A stretch of DNA of 64,000 bases from JAVBOO01 sp031550435 (GTDB taxonomy: Bacteria > Bacillota > Clostridia > Lachnospirales > WRAX01). The stretch is from contig JAVBOO010000026.1 of NCBI GenBank assembly GCA_031550435.1, forward strand, positions 97,498 through 161,497, read 5' to 3'. The position numbers and the translations under genes are program-made. Under the pieces are notes generated by a model. That model did not search any database. It saw only the letters and a program-made list of their open reading frames with translations, and was not told the origin of the DNA. Numbering within the stretch: position 1 is the stretch's first letter; each line of letters starts with the position of its first letter. Below, piece by piece: positions 52,918 to 61,595 of the stretch.

Positions 52918-54138
52918 ATGAACGCCGAGATACTTGCGGTCGGAACAGAGCTTCTGCTCGGAGATATTTTGAACACAAACGCGCAATTTTTATCAAAAGA
53001 GCTTGCCTGTCTGGGCATAAACGTTTATTTTCAGACAGTTGTCGGGGATAACAGACAGAGACTGCTCTCTGCGGTTGAAGCTGCGTTTTCGAGAGCCGAC
53101 CTGATTATAACCACCGGCGGTCTCGGCCCGACTAACGACGACCTGACAAAAGAGGTCATAGCCGAATATTTTTCGCTTCCTCTCATTCCGGATGAAAAAG
53201 CGCTAAATGACATGGTGAAAAGATTTTCCAAGCTTCAGTCCATGCCCGAGAGCAATAAAAAACAAGCTTTGCTGCCCGAAGGCTCAAAGCCGCTTTACAA
53301 CGCCTGGGGAACCGCTCCGGGTTGCATAATCGAAAAAGACGGGAAAATGCTTGTAATGCTGCCCGGTCCGCCGGGAGAATGCGTTCCGATGTTCGACAAA
53401 CTCGTTAAACCGGAGCTTGAAAAGAAACAGGAATATATATTCTTTTCGAGAACGCTCAGGCTCTCAGGAATCGGCGAAAGCGCGGCAGCCGAAAAAATCG
53501 GCGATATGCTGGACGCTCAGACAAACCCTACTATTGCGCCCTACGCGAAATCGAACGAGGTAACGTTTAGGATAACCGCGAAGGCAAAAAACGAGCCCGA
53601 TGCGAAAACACTTTTAGACCCGGTTGCCGAAGAGATATACAGGCGCTTGGGAGAATATATCTACGGCGAAGGCGAAACAACGCTTGAAGAAACAGTTGTC
53701 AGGCACCTGAGGGAAAAAGGCCTGACGATTGCGGTCGCGGAATCCTGCACAGGCGGCATAATTGCCGCAAAGCTGACTGACATACCCGGAGCCTCCGAGG
53801 TTTTCACAGAAGGCTGCGTAACATACTCAAACAACTCAAAAATCACCAATCTGGGCGTTCGCGCGGAAACACTCGCGCGCTTCGGAGCCGTGAGCGAAGA
53901 GTGCGCCGCCGAAATGGCACAGGGCATGGCGGCAAGAGCAAAAACGGATATCGCTCTTTCCGTGACCGGTATAGCCGGACCGGGCGGCGCAACGGAAGAA
54001 AAACCCGTCGGTCTCGTATATATCGGCATGTACTTTAAAGGCGGCGTAACAGTCGCAAAGCACTATCTCTCAGGAGACAGGCAGAGAATAAGAACGAGGG
54101 CGGTTCGGCTTGCCCTCGATATGATAAGAAAAATATAA
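52918..54138 (+). CDS. cinA: CinA family protein (nicotinamide-nucleotide amidase/pyrophosphatase)
   Basis: This 406-residue protein has an N-terminal molybdopterin-binding-like domain (AEILAVGTELLLGDILNTN, TTGGLGPTNDDLTKE) and a C-terminal CinA amidase domain (VAESCTGGIIAAKL, SVTGIAGPGGATEEKPVG). It deals with NMN or ADP-ribose in pyridine-nucleotide salvage and was first linked to competence. The ATG directly follows the lipoprotein stop, with GGAG in its coding end. It lies 19 bp before recA, the classic arrangement. Confidence 0.96.
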   Translation: MNAEILAVGTELLLGDILNTNAQFLSKELACLGINVYFQTVVGDNRQRLLSAVEAAFSRADLIITTGGLGPTNDDLTKEVIAEYFSLPLIPDEKALNDMVKRFSKLQSMPESNKKQALLPEGSKPLYNAWGTAPGCIIEKDGKMLVMLPGPPGECVPMFDKLVKPELEKKQEYIFFSRTLRLSGIGESAAAEKIGDMLDAQTNPTIAPYAKSNEVTFRITAKAKNEPDAKTLLDPVAEEIYRRLGEYIYGEGETTLEETVVRHLREKGLTIAVAESCTGGIIAAKLTDIPGASEVFTEGCVTYSNNSKITNLGVRAETLARFGAVSEECAAEMAQGMAARAKTDIALSVTGIAGPGGATEEKPVGLVYIGMYFKGGVTVAKHYLSGDRQRIRTRAVRLALDMIRKI

Positions 54139-54157
54139 TCTTATACGGGGGACGGTC

Positions 54158-55291
54158 ATGAACGACGATAAACAAAAGGCACTTAGCGTAGCAATAAACC
54201 AGATTGAAAAAAGCTTTGGCAAAGGCGCGGTTATGAAGTTCGGCGAAAAAGTTGAAACGCGCAAGTTCGACGTTGTTTCGAGCGGTTCGCTCGGTATCGA
54301 TATCGCGCTTGGAGTCGGCGGACTGCCGAGAGGAAGAATCGTCGAGATTTACGGACCGGAATCAGCCGGTAAAACAACAGTCACGCTGCACGCGATTGCG
54401 GAAATACAAAAAGCGGGCGGCATCTGCGCTTTTATAGACGCGGAGCACGCTCTTGACCCGGTTTATGCCGAAAAACTCGGAGTAAACATAAACGAGCTGT
54501 ACATCTCCCAACCGGACGACGGAGAGCAGGCTCTCGAAATCGCCGATGCTATGATACGTTCCGCCGCTATCGACCTTGTTGTTATCGACTCGGTCGCGGC
54601 TCTCGTTCCGAAGGCGGAAATTAACGGCGAAATGGGCGACAGCCATATGGGCCTTCAGGCAAGGCTCATGTCTCAGGCTTTAAGAAAACTTACTTCTGTA
54701 TGCAACAAAAACAATTGCATCGTAATTTTTACGAACCAGCTCCGCGATAAAATCGGCGTTGTCTACGGTTCTCCGGAAACAACTACCGGCGGACGCGCTC
54801 TGAAGTTCTACGCCTCCGTTAGACTGGATATACGCAAGATCGAAGCGATAAAGTCGGACGGTGAGGTAGTCGGAAACCGTACTCGGCTCAAGGTCGCGAA
54901 AAACAAAGTCGCCCCGCCGTTTAAACAGGCTGAGTTTGATATTATCTTCGGCCACGGAATATCAAAAATCGGCGAAATACTCGACTACGCCATTGAACTT
55001 GAAATAATCAACAAGAGCGGTTCATGGTTCAGCTATAACGAGCTTCGCCTCGGGCAGGGCAGAGAAAACGCAAAGGCCTATCTTGCCGAGAACAAGGAAC
55101 TCTGCGAAAAGATAGAAGACATGGTAAGAACGCATTACGGCCTGCGCTCCGTTGCCGAAATGCAGAAAGAAAGCGAAGCTTACAGAAACTCGCTCATAGA
55201 AAAAGAAACCGGAGATATAAAGCCTCAAAAGGCAAAAAAAGCTAAGGCGGAAAAAGAAGCGTCATCCGAGCCGGAAGAAGCCGCCCAATAA
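54158..55291 (+). CDS. recA: Recombinase RecA
   Basis: This 377-residue recombinase binds single-stranded DNA, promotes strand exchange and triggers LexA cleavage. Walker A GPESAGKT is at about 66-73; the DNA-binding loops and the KMAQ-like core are intact. The C-terminal tail is rich in Lys, Ala and Glu, as in many Clostridia. GGGGGACGG precedes the ATG. No SOS box was recognised in the 19-bp gap to cinA, so transcription probably comes from upstream. Confidence 0.98.
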   Translation: MNDDKQKALSVAINQIEKSFGKGAVMKFGEKVETRKFDVVSSGSLGIDIALGVGGLPRGRIVEIYGPESAGKTTVTLHAIAEIQKAGGICAFIDAEHALDPVYAEKLGVNINELYISQPDDGEQALEIADAMIRSAAIDLVVIDSVAALVPKAEINGEMGDSHMGLQARLMSQALRKLTSVCNKNNCIVIFTNQLRDKIGVVYGSPETTTGGRALKFYASVRLDIRKIEAIKSDGEVVGNRTRLKVAKNKVAPPFKQAEFDIIFGHGISKIGEILDYAIELEIINKSGSWFSYNELRLGQGRENAKAYLAENKELCEKIEDMVRTHYGLRSVAEMQKESEAYRNSLIEKETGDIKPQKAKKAKAEKEASSEPEEAAQ

Positions 55292-55312
55292 ACGAAATAT
55301 GGTGAAACGCCC

Positions 55313-55942
55313 GTGATTTTAACGAATATCGAACAGCAAGCAAAAAATCCCAAGCGCTTCTCCGTTTTTATTGACGGAGATTTTGCTTTCGGTCTTGACG
55401 GCACAGATATATTGTATTATAAGCTTAAAATAGGCGAAGAGATAAGCTGCGATAAAAAAGAGCTTATCATAGCCGACTGCGTTCGCAAAAAGGCTATGGA
55501 TAAAGCTGTCAGGCTTTTGTCCGTCCGCGCCAGAAGCGAAAAAGAGCTGAGAAGCCGCCTCGAAGAAAACGAGTACGGCAGCAATGCCATAGAATACGTT
55601 ATGAGCATACTCACCGAAAACGGATACATCGACGACCGAAAGTTCGCCGAGGAATTCATTGCCGGCCAAAAAAGAAAGGGCTTCGGCAAAACCGCTATAG
55701 CGCACAAACTGCGAGAAAAAGGCATTTCAAGACAAATCTCGGACGAAACGCTTAAAAATGAGGACAACTCCGACACAGAGCGCTGCATTGCCCTCTTAAA
55801 CAAGAAATACGGATCTTGCTCCTTTGACAGGGAGACTGCGAAGAAAGCATTTTCATGGCTTGGCGGGAGAGGCTTTTCCTTCGATACCGTAAAAGCGGCC
55901 TTGAAGGCAAGGCAGGAAGATAACTCCGGCAGTCGGGAGTAA
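55313..55942 (+). CDS. recX: RecX regulatory protein
   Basis: This 209-residue all-helical protein inhibits RecA filaments. Three helical repeats are present, with ALRLLSVRARSEKELRSRL-like and DDRKFAEEFIAGQKRKGFG signatures. The start is GTG with GGTGAAAC upstream, 21 bp after recA; co-transcription is expected. Length and order are normal for the family in Firmicutes. Confidence 0.94.
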   Translation: MILTNIEQQAKNPKRFSVFIDGDFAFGLDGTDILYYKLKIGEEISCDKKELIIADCVRKKAMDKAVRLLSVRARSEKELRSRLEENEYGSNAIEYVMSILTENGYIDDRKFAEEFIAGQKRKGFGKTAIAHKLREKGISRQISDETLKNEDNSDTERCIALLNKKYGSCSFDRETAKKAFSWLGGRGFSFDTVKAALKARQEDNSGSRE

Positions 55943-55978
55943 GACCGGATAAACAGCGATTAGTTTTGGGGTGTTATC

Positions 55979-57175
55979 ATGAAGATTACAAAAGAAAATG
56001 TCGGTTTCGGGTTAGCTGAACTTTTGATTTTCGCGGAAAACACAACAATATTTTCTTTTCTTGTACTTTTCCTGAAAAGCGAAGGCTTTTCGGGCTCGCA
56101 AACGGGTATAATCATGTCGCTGACTATGACGGCCTGCCTAATAGCCCAGCCTATAGCCGGGTTTATCTGCGACAAGCTTTTTGACATAAGAAAAGTCGTT
56201 ATCGTCAACATGGTTGTTTCCATGCTGGCCATCGGCATGATTTACTTTCTGCCGTCAAAATTCTCGTATGTGTTTGCGTGTTTCCTTGTTTACTCAATGT
56301 TCGGAAGGTATCTCCCCGGTCTGATGGACGTATATATAACCAAAATGTCTATCAAAAAAAGCGGCCTGGATTACGGCTTTGTCCGCGGCATGGGTTCTTT
56401 CGGCTATGCGAGCTTCGCGCTTGTTATCGGCTGGATGATTTCCGCGTTCGGCTATAACCTGTTGTTTATATCCCATACCGTTTTCGCCGTTCTTTCGATT
56501 ATTTCTCTGCTAAGGCTTCCCCCTCTTTATCCCGATAAAAAGAATAGCAGAGCAAAAGACGAGGGATTTTTTGCCGTTATCTCAAAGCTTACCAAAAACA
56601 AGCTTTATATGTTTACGGTTATTTCGATTTTGATTATTTATTGCGGCTTTAACGGCTACGGAGCGTATTTGCCGCTCTACCTTGACAAGCTCGGCGGCGG
56701 CTCCGAGTCTTTCGGAACCTGTGTTTTTGTTATGGCAATGTCCGAAATTCCGATTTTATGGAATTTTTACAAGATAAACCGAAAATTTTCCGCTGAGAAA
56801 TTGTTAATAATATCAATGTTTGCCGGCATATTAAAAATCACGTTGCCGCTTTTTACATCAAGCATAATAGTCGTCATCGCGATTCAATGCCTGCAAGCGC
56901 TTTCGACCGGCCTGTTTATACCGTCGGTCATATTGTTTCTGCGCAAACTTGTTCCCGAAAGTCAGCTGTCTGTAGGGATACTGCTCGCGGCAAGCCTGTA
57001 CGGCGGCGGAAGCGTTATAATATCCAACCTTGTCAGCGGAATACTCATAGAACAATCAGGCATAAAATTTACATTCGCCTGCTGCTCGGCAGCCGCAATA
57101 ATCGGCTCTCTGCTGCTTTTGGCCGTTATAAAAATGTACTATACCGCCAAAAATAACGGAAAAACAATCGGATAA
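55979..57175 (+). CDS. Major facilitator superfamily transporter
   Basis: This 398-residue transporter has 12 predicted transmembrane helices and a central cytoplasmic loop (about 185-200). An Asp/Arg pair (DKLFDIRK) lies in the loop between helices 2 and 3. It resembles the MFS_1-like group that includes sugar and nucleoside symporters. The substrate is unknown. It follows recX by 36 bp, but its repeated presence in the operon cannot be judged from one genome. Confidence 0.88.
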   Translation: MKITKENVGFGLAELLIFAENTTIFSFLVLFLKSEGFSGSQTGIIMSLTMTACLIAQPIAGFICDKLFDIRKVVIVNMVVSMLAIGMIYFLPSKFSYVFACFLVYSMFGRYLPGLMDVYITKMSIKKSGLDYGFVRGMGSFGYASFALVIGWMISAFGYNLLFISHTVFAVLSIISLLRLPPLYPDKKNSRAKDEGFFAVISKLTKNKLYMFTVISILIIYCGFNGYGAYLPLYLDKLGGGSESFGTCVFVMAMSEIPILWNFYKINRKFSAEKLLIISMFAGILKITLPLFTSSIIVVIAIQCLQALSTGLFIPSVILFLRKLVPESQLSVGILLAASLYGGGSVIISNLVSGILIEQSGIKFTFACCSAAAIIGSLLLLAVIKMYYTAKNNGKTIG

Positions 57176-57184
57176 TTCGCCGAT

Positions 57185-57226
57185 ATTACTTCGGCAACAA
57201 AATATAGGAAACCGCTATTTTTTGTT
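57185..57226 (+). repeat. Family C repeat, copy 2
   Basis: The first 23 bases are identical to 40892-40914 and the palindrome after them is partly decayed. It starts 10 bp after the MFS stop. The rest of the 313-bp gap (57176-57488) has an imperfect inverted repeat (CTTAGACGC...GCGTATCTAAG, about 57236-57281) and the promoter below. Confidence 0.7.
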
Positions 57227-57354
57227 GTTCCCCGGCTTAGACGCAGATGCACCGCATTGTAGCGCTGCGGCGTATCTAAGCGCGTCTGCTCGGGCAAAGT
57301 AGTAACCCCGTAAGTATTTTATACGGTATTTAACTTCCGCGGTAATAAATTATA

Positions 57355-57383
57355 TTGACATGACCCGAACTGTTTATTATAGT
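57355..57383 (+). promoter_or_regulatory. Vegetative promoter of the TPR-nucleotidyltransferase-LRR run
   Basis: TTGACA (57355-57360) and TATAGT (57378-57383) are 17 bp apart, about 105 bp ahead of the TPR gene start. Confidence 0.75.
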
Positions 57384-57488
57384 AACTGCAATCAGATGTA
57401 CCGGTAAGCCTTTTGCAGAACTTGGTCTTTGCTGCGCTGCTTTTCATTTTTCCGGTCTTATATTATTTTAGTATTAGGAGGTGTTTAT

Positions 57489-58745
57489 ATGTCATACTTG
57501 GATGAGATAGCAAAACGCCGAAGAAAATTTATGAATCAATTCCGCAAGGGTAATTTGGAAGGTTGTATGCCGATTTTGGAAAAACTCGTAGCTCTCCAGC
57601 GCAAAAACCCGGCAAGGACAACGGAATTTGCCGATGATCTTTATAACTACGCGACGGTATCGTTTGAGCTTGCCGACTATGATAACGCAAAAGAGCTGTA
57701 TCTGGAGTGCATAGAAATCCCTGACGAAAGAAAACTTCCCGGCAGGCATTTTAACGCCGGAATCAACCTCGCGCTTTGTTATGCGAATCTCGGAAACTAT
57801 CCGGAGGCAAAGAAAAGATTAATCGACTGCATTTATCTTTGCGAGGATAACGACAGCTCCGATATAGTCGACTGCCGCTACAATCTCGCAAACGTGTATT
57901 ATATGGCAGGGGAATATGCCTTTGCGATAGACCAGTTTATGCAGCTTATTAAAAAAGAGTCCGCCGACGAGATACTTAAGTCCGATTGCTATATGTGCGC
58001 CGGATATTGCCACGAAAAAACGGGTAATTTCGACGAGGCGCTCAAGTGCTTTAAAAAGGCCCTCGGCATAACAAAATCCGTTCTCGGTTCCGATCATGAA
58101 GAAACGTTTACGGTAATATACTATATTGCGCAAACCTGCGCGCTTAACCGCCGCTTCGACGAGGCTTTAAAGCATTACAAGGCGTCCGCTTCCGTTTTGA
58201 GAACGCTTGGAAGAGACAAGAGCGCGTACTTTACGGATATCTGCAACCGCATTGCCGACATGTACGCTATGCAGGGCGACCCGGACAAATCGCTTTATCA
58301 CAGAATCAGGGCGCTTAAGCTTATGAAATCCCAGATCGGTGAAGAACATATCTACTACGCAAACAACCTTAAAAACGCTGCACTCGCTTATAAAGAAAAG
58401 AATATGACCGACAAGGCGGCCGATTATCTGCTACGCTCCATGAAAATCAAGGAAAAAATACTCGGCAGCGCAAGCATGGACTGCATAAGAGACGTTATGC
58501 AGCTGAGCGGACTGTATATAGAGCGCTTTGAGTACGAAAGCGCCGTTAAAATGCTGACCCGCGCAATGGATACGCTTAAAGAAGAAGGCGGAAAAATGGA
58601 CGAAGTCGCCGCCGAACTCGGAATGATCTGCGGCTTTTTAAGCAACGTCAAGTCCAAAGGTGAGCCAAAGAAGAATACCGATATTATCGAGCGCTTAAAA
58701 AGCGCTGAAAATAAAATGCTTGCAAACAGGGAGATATGGTTTTGA
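57489..58745 (+). CDS. Tetratricopeptide-repeat protein (kinesin-light-chain-like repeats)
   Basis: This 418-residue soluble protein is made almost wholly of about eight TPR units (for example YCHEKTGNFDEALKCFKKAL, and the region with YAMQGDPDKSLYHRIRALKL). There is no signal peptide. TPRs of this type bind partner proteins, and no output domain is present. GGAGGTG precedes the ATG at 57489; the open 20-codon extension has none. Its end overlaps the nucleotidyltransferase start by 10 bases. Confidence 0.85.
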   Translation: MSYLDEIAKRRRKFMNQFRKGNLEGCMPILEKLVALQRKNPARTTEFADDLYNYATVSFELADYDNAKELYLECIEIPDERKLPGRHFNAGINLALCYANLGNYPEAKKRLIDCIYLCEDNDSSDIVDCRYNLANVYYMAGEYAFAIDQFMQLIKKESADEILKSDCYMCAGYCHEKTGNFDEALKCFKKALGITKSVLGSDHEETFTVIYYIAQTCALNRRFDEALKHYKASASVLRTLGRDKSAYFTDICNRIADMYAMQGDPDKSLYHRIRALKLMKSQIGEEHIYYANNLKNAALAYKEKNMTDKAADYLLRSMKIKEKILGSASMDCIRDVMQLSGLYIERFEYESAVKMLTRAMDTLKEEGGKMDEVAAELGMICGFLSNVKSKGEPKKNTDIIERLKSAENKMLANREIWF

Positions 58746-59629
58746 CACTTGTAATTTTGGCTGCGGGAATGGGTAAACGCTTCGGCGGGGATAAGCAAAT
58801 CGAGCCGGTCGGGCCTAACGGCGAGCTTATAATCGATTATTCCGTTACGGATGCTGTCCGTGCCGGCTTTAAAAAAATAGTATTCGTAATAAGAAAAGAT
58901 ATCGAAGAAGCTTTTCGTGCGACTGTTTTAAAACGCGCAGAGCGTATTGTTGACTGTGAAATCGTTTTTCAGAGCCCCGATCAACTGCCTTCGGGCTTCT
59001 CTCTGCCGGCAGGCAGGACAAAACCCTGGGGAACGGCTCACGCAATGCTTTCTGCCAAAAACGCCGTACATACGCCTTTTGCCGTAATAAACGCCGACGA
59101 TTTCTACGGGAGAAGTGCTTATTTTGAGCTGAGCAATTTTCTCTCTCCTCTTGCGTTTACAAAGGAAAAATATAAATACTGTATGGTAGGCTACAGTCTT
59201 AAAAACACCGTATCCGAGCACGGTTCGGTTTCCAGAGGCGTTTGCGACATAGATAAACTCGGGTTTCTAAAGTCGATAACCGAGCGGACTAAGATAAACT
59301 CGGACTCAAAGGGTATAAGCTATATTGAAAACGAAAAGCTCTGCTATATTTCGCCGGACACGATTGTTTCGATGAACTGCTTCGGTTTTACACCCGAAAT
59401 TTTCGCCGAGACCGAGGAAATGTTTGTTAAATTCCTTTCGGACGATAAAACAGACCTCATGAACTCAGAGTTGTATCTTCCTTCCGTACCTTCGATGCTC
59501 TTAGAAAGCGGCAAAGCCACGCTCAAGGTTTTGACCTGCGGCGAAAAATGGTACGGTTTTACATATAAAGAAGACAGGGCAACCGTCGTTGAGGCAATTG
59601 AGCAGATGACAAGAAAAGGGCTTTATTAG
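58736..59629 (+). CDS. Nucleotidyltransferase family protein (sugar-nucleotide type)
   Basis: This 297-residue GT-A-fold enzyme has the N-terminal LVILAAGMGKRFGGDKQIEPVG, a variant of the G-x-G-T/x-R-x-x-P motif. The metal-binding Asp pair is in INADDFYG, and PWGTAHAM lies in the substrate site. Members of this family are found next to kinases or phosphotransferases for envelope or storage sugars; none is present here. GGGAGA precedes the ATG. It overlaps the TPR gene. Confidence 0.85.
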   Translation: MVLTLVILAAGMGKRFGGDKQIEPVGPNGELIIDYSVTDAVRAGFKKIVFVIRKDIEEAFRATVLKRAERIVDCEIVFQSPDQLPSGFSLPAGRTKPWGTAHAMLSAKNAVHTPFAVINADDFYGRSAYFELSNFLSPLAFTKEKYKYCMVGYSLKNTVSEHGSVSRGVCDIDKLGFLKSITERTKINSDSKGISYIENEKLCYISPDTIVSMNCFGFTPEIFAETEEMFVKFLSDDKTDLMNSELYLPSVPSMLLESGKATLKVLTCGEKWYGFTYKEDRATVVEAIEQMTRKGLY

Positions 59630-59656
59630 AGTGTTTGTAAAATAGCGGGGGTTTAT

Positions 59657-61450
59657 ATGGCCGATACTAAAGTCAAAGCAAAAAACAAGCCGCTTCGGAT
59701 ATCATTTTCAACAGTCTTGACCATACTGCTGGTCGTATTTACAGCATGGCTTCTTTTTTTGAAGCAGACTGAAGAAAAAATACAAAAAAATATTGATATA
59801 GACAGAAATATTGACAAAATCGGAGTAACTACTTTTTCTGACGGCAGCTTTGATTTTACGTTAATAGACGATTCAAACGCCAAGCTCGTCGGAAACAGCG
59901 GAAACGAGAAGCCGTCTTCCGTTACCGTTCCGGCTGCTGTCCTTTTCGACGGAAAAACATATAAGGTCGCGGCCATCGGAGCAGACGCGTTTAAAAACTG
60001 CGCTAATCTATCGGAAATAACTATACCTAAAAGCGTTGTCGCAATCGGCGCCGGCGCGTTCGAAGGCTGTTCTGCCCTAGAATCTGTTGTTCTCCCGCAA
60101 GGTCTTGTGTCAATTAAAGACCGTGTTTTCGCAAAATGCATCTCTCTCAAATCCGTAAACATCCCTAAAAACGTAACCTCAGTCGGCTCGCACGCTTTTT
60201 ACGGCGACAGCTCTCTGACAGAAATCGAGCTGCCGAAAAACGTTAAAGAGCTTAAAGACAGGGCATTTGAAAATTGCAGCTCTCTTAGCGCCATCGAGCT
60301 TTCAAAATCACTGAGCATAATCGGGGACAATGTTTTCACAAATACGCCCTGGCTTATCGACAGAACCGAACCTCTGATAATAAAGAATGTTTTTGTTAAA
60401 TATTTCGGCAGCGGACAGGGCTATGTGATGCCTGACAACATCAGCTCTATTTCAAGCTATGCTTTTTACGGCTGCGAAAGCCTTAAAGAAATCGTTTTAC
60501 CCGAAAGTGTTAACACTATCGGTGAATATGCGTTTGCAAACTGCGGCTCGCTGCAAAAAATCAATCTGCCCGCACAGCTCCGCTTCGTATCCTCGGGCCT
60601 GTTCGAAAACTGCGTTTCACTGACAGAGATAGCCGTGCCGAATCATGTTTCAGAGATTTACGACTCGGCTTTTTCGGGCTGCTCTTCTCTATCCTCGGTT
60701 ATTATTAACTGCCGGCTCAAGGATGTCGGGAACAATGTGTTTGACGGAACACCCTTTTTGCGCGGCTTAAGCGAACCGCTTATTGTTAACGGGATATTGA
60801 TAAAATATGCCGGCAACAGCACGGAATACACCGTGCCCGAATACGTTACGAGAATAGTCGGGAACGCTTTTACATCCTATAACGAATCGGAGCCCGGGAG
60901 CGGCAAGTCCGACTCGCCCTTCTTTCCCGATTTTCGCGAGCTGAGAAAGGTCATACTGAATAGCGGCATCGGCGTGATAGAGCCGTTTGCTTTTTACAAC
61001 TGCGCATATATCGAAGAGCTCGTGTTGCAAGACTCGGTTACTTTCATCGGCGAATACGCTTTTTCGGGCTGTGTTAAGCTAAAGGGCATAAACTTGCCAT
61101 ATTCGATATCCGAGATCGGAGAATCGGCGTTTATGGGCTGCGTCTCCCTCCAAACATTAAAAATATCCGACGGCGTATCTATCATTACGAAAAACACGTT
61201 TAAAGATTGCACCGCTCTTAAAAACGTTACGATGCCTGTCATGCTGAAAGATATCCGGGAATACGCGTTCTATAACTGTTCTGCTTTGGAATTTATTTCA
61301 TTGTACGACAACCTGGGTTATATAGGGGACAGCGCGTTTGAAAACTGTTCCTCGCTGACGCTGGTTTCCCTGCCGAACAAACCTGTACGCTACGGCGAAA
61401 GGGTCTTTCCCGAGTCTGCGAAAATTATTCAAAGGTCGGGAAAACTCTAG
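59657..61450 (+). CDS. BspA-type leucine-rich-repeat membrane protein
   Basis: This 597-residue protein has one N-terminal transmembrane helix (about 18-37), a short linker and about 20 LRR_5 (BspA/TpLRR) units of about 23 residues (for example IGADAFKNCANLSEITIPKSV). The solenoid is broken by two related inserts, NTPWLIDRTEPLIIKNVFVKY and a matching GTPFLRGLSEPLIVNGILIKY, each followed by restart of the repeats. Such proteins are surface ligands or adhesins. GGGGG precedes the ATG. It follows the nucleotidyltransferase by 27 bp. Confidence 0.88.
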   Translation: MADTKVKAKNKPLRISFSTVLTILLVVFTAWLLFLKQTEEKIQKNIDIDRNIDKIGVTTFSDGSFDFTLIDDSNAKLVGNSGNEKPSSVTVPAAVLFDGKTYKVAAIGADAFKNCANLSEITIPKSVVAIGAGAFEGCSALESVVLPQGLVSIKDRVFAKCISLKSVNIPKNVTSVGSHAFYGDSSLTEIELPKNVKELKDRAFENCSSLSAIELSKSLSIIGDNVFTNTPWLIDRTEPLIIKNVFVKYFGSGQGYVMPDNISSISSYAFYGCESLKEIVLPESVNTIGEYAFANCGSLQKINLPAQLRFVSSGLFENCVSLTEIAVPNHVSEIYDSAFSGCSSLSSVIINCRLKDVGNNVFDGTPFLRGLSEPLIVNGILIKYAGNSTEYTVPEYVTRIVGNAFTSYNESEPGSGKSDSPFFPDFRELRKVILNSGIGVIEPFAFYNCAYIEELVLQDSVTFIGEYAFSGCVKLKGINLPYSISEIGESAFMGCVSLQTLKISDGVSIITKNTFKDCTALKNVTMPVMLKDIREYAFYNCSALEFISLYDNLGYIGDSAFENCSSLTLVSLPNKPVRYGERVFPESAKIIQRSGKL

Positions 61451-61595
61451 GTAACGCCGGAAAATTCTCGCGTGATTTGAAACTCGCACTTGTATAATTT
61501 TTGGACTTATAGTAAAATGTTACAGTATAAGCCTTTACCGGCCGACATTTTTTCTTTGATGATTTATGGCAGTAAAATATAAAGGAGGTTCACCA

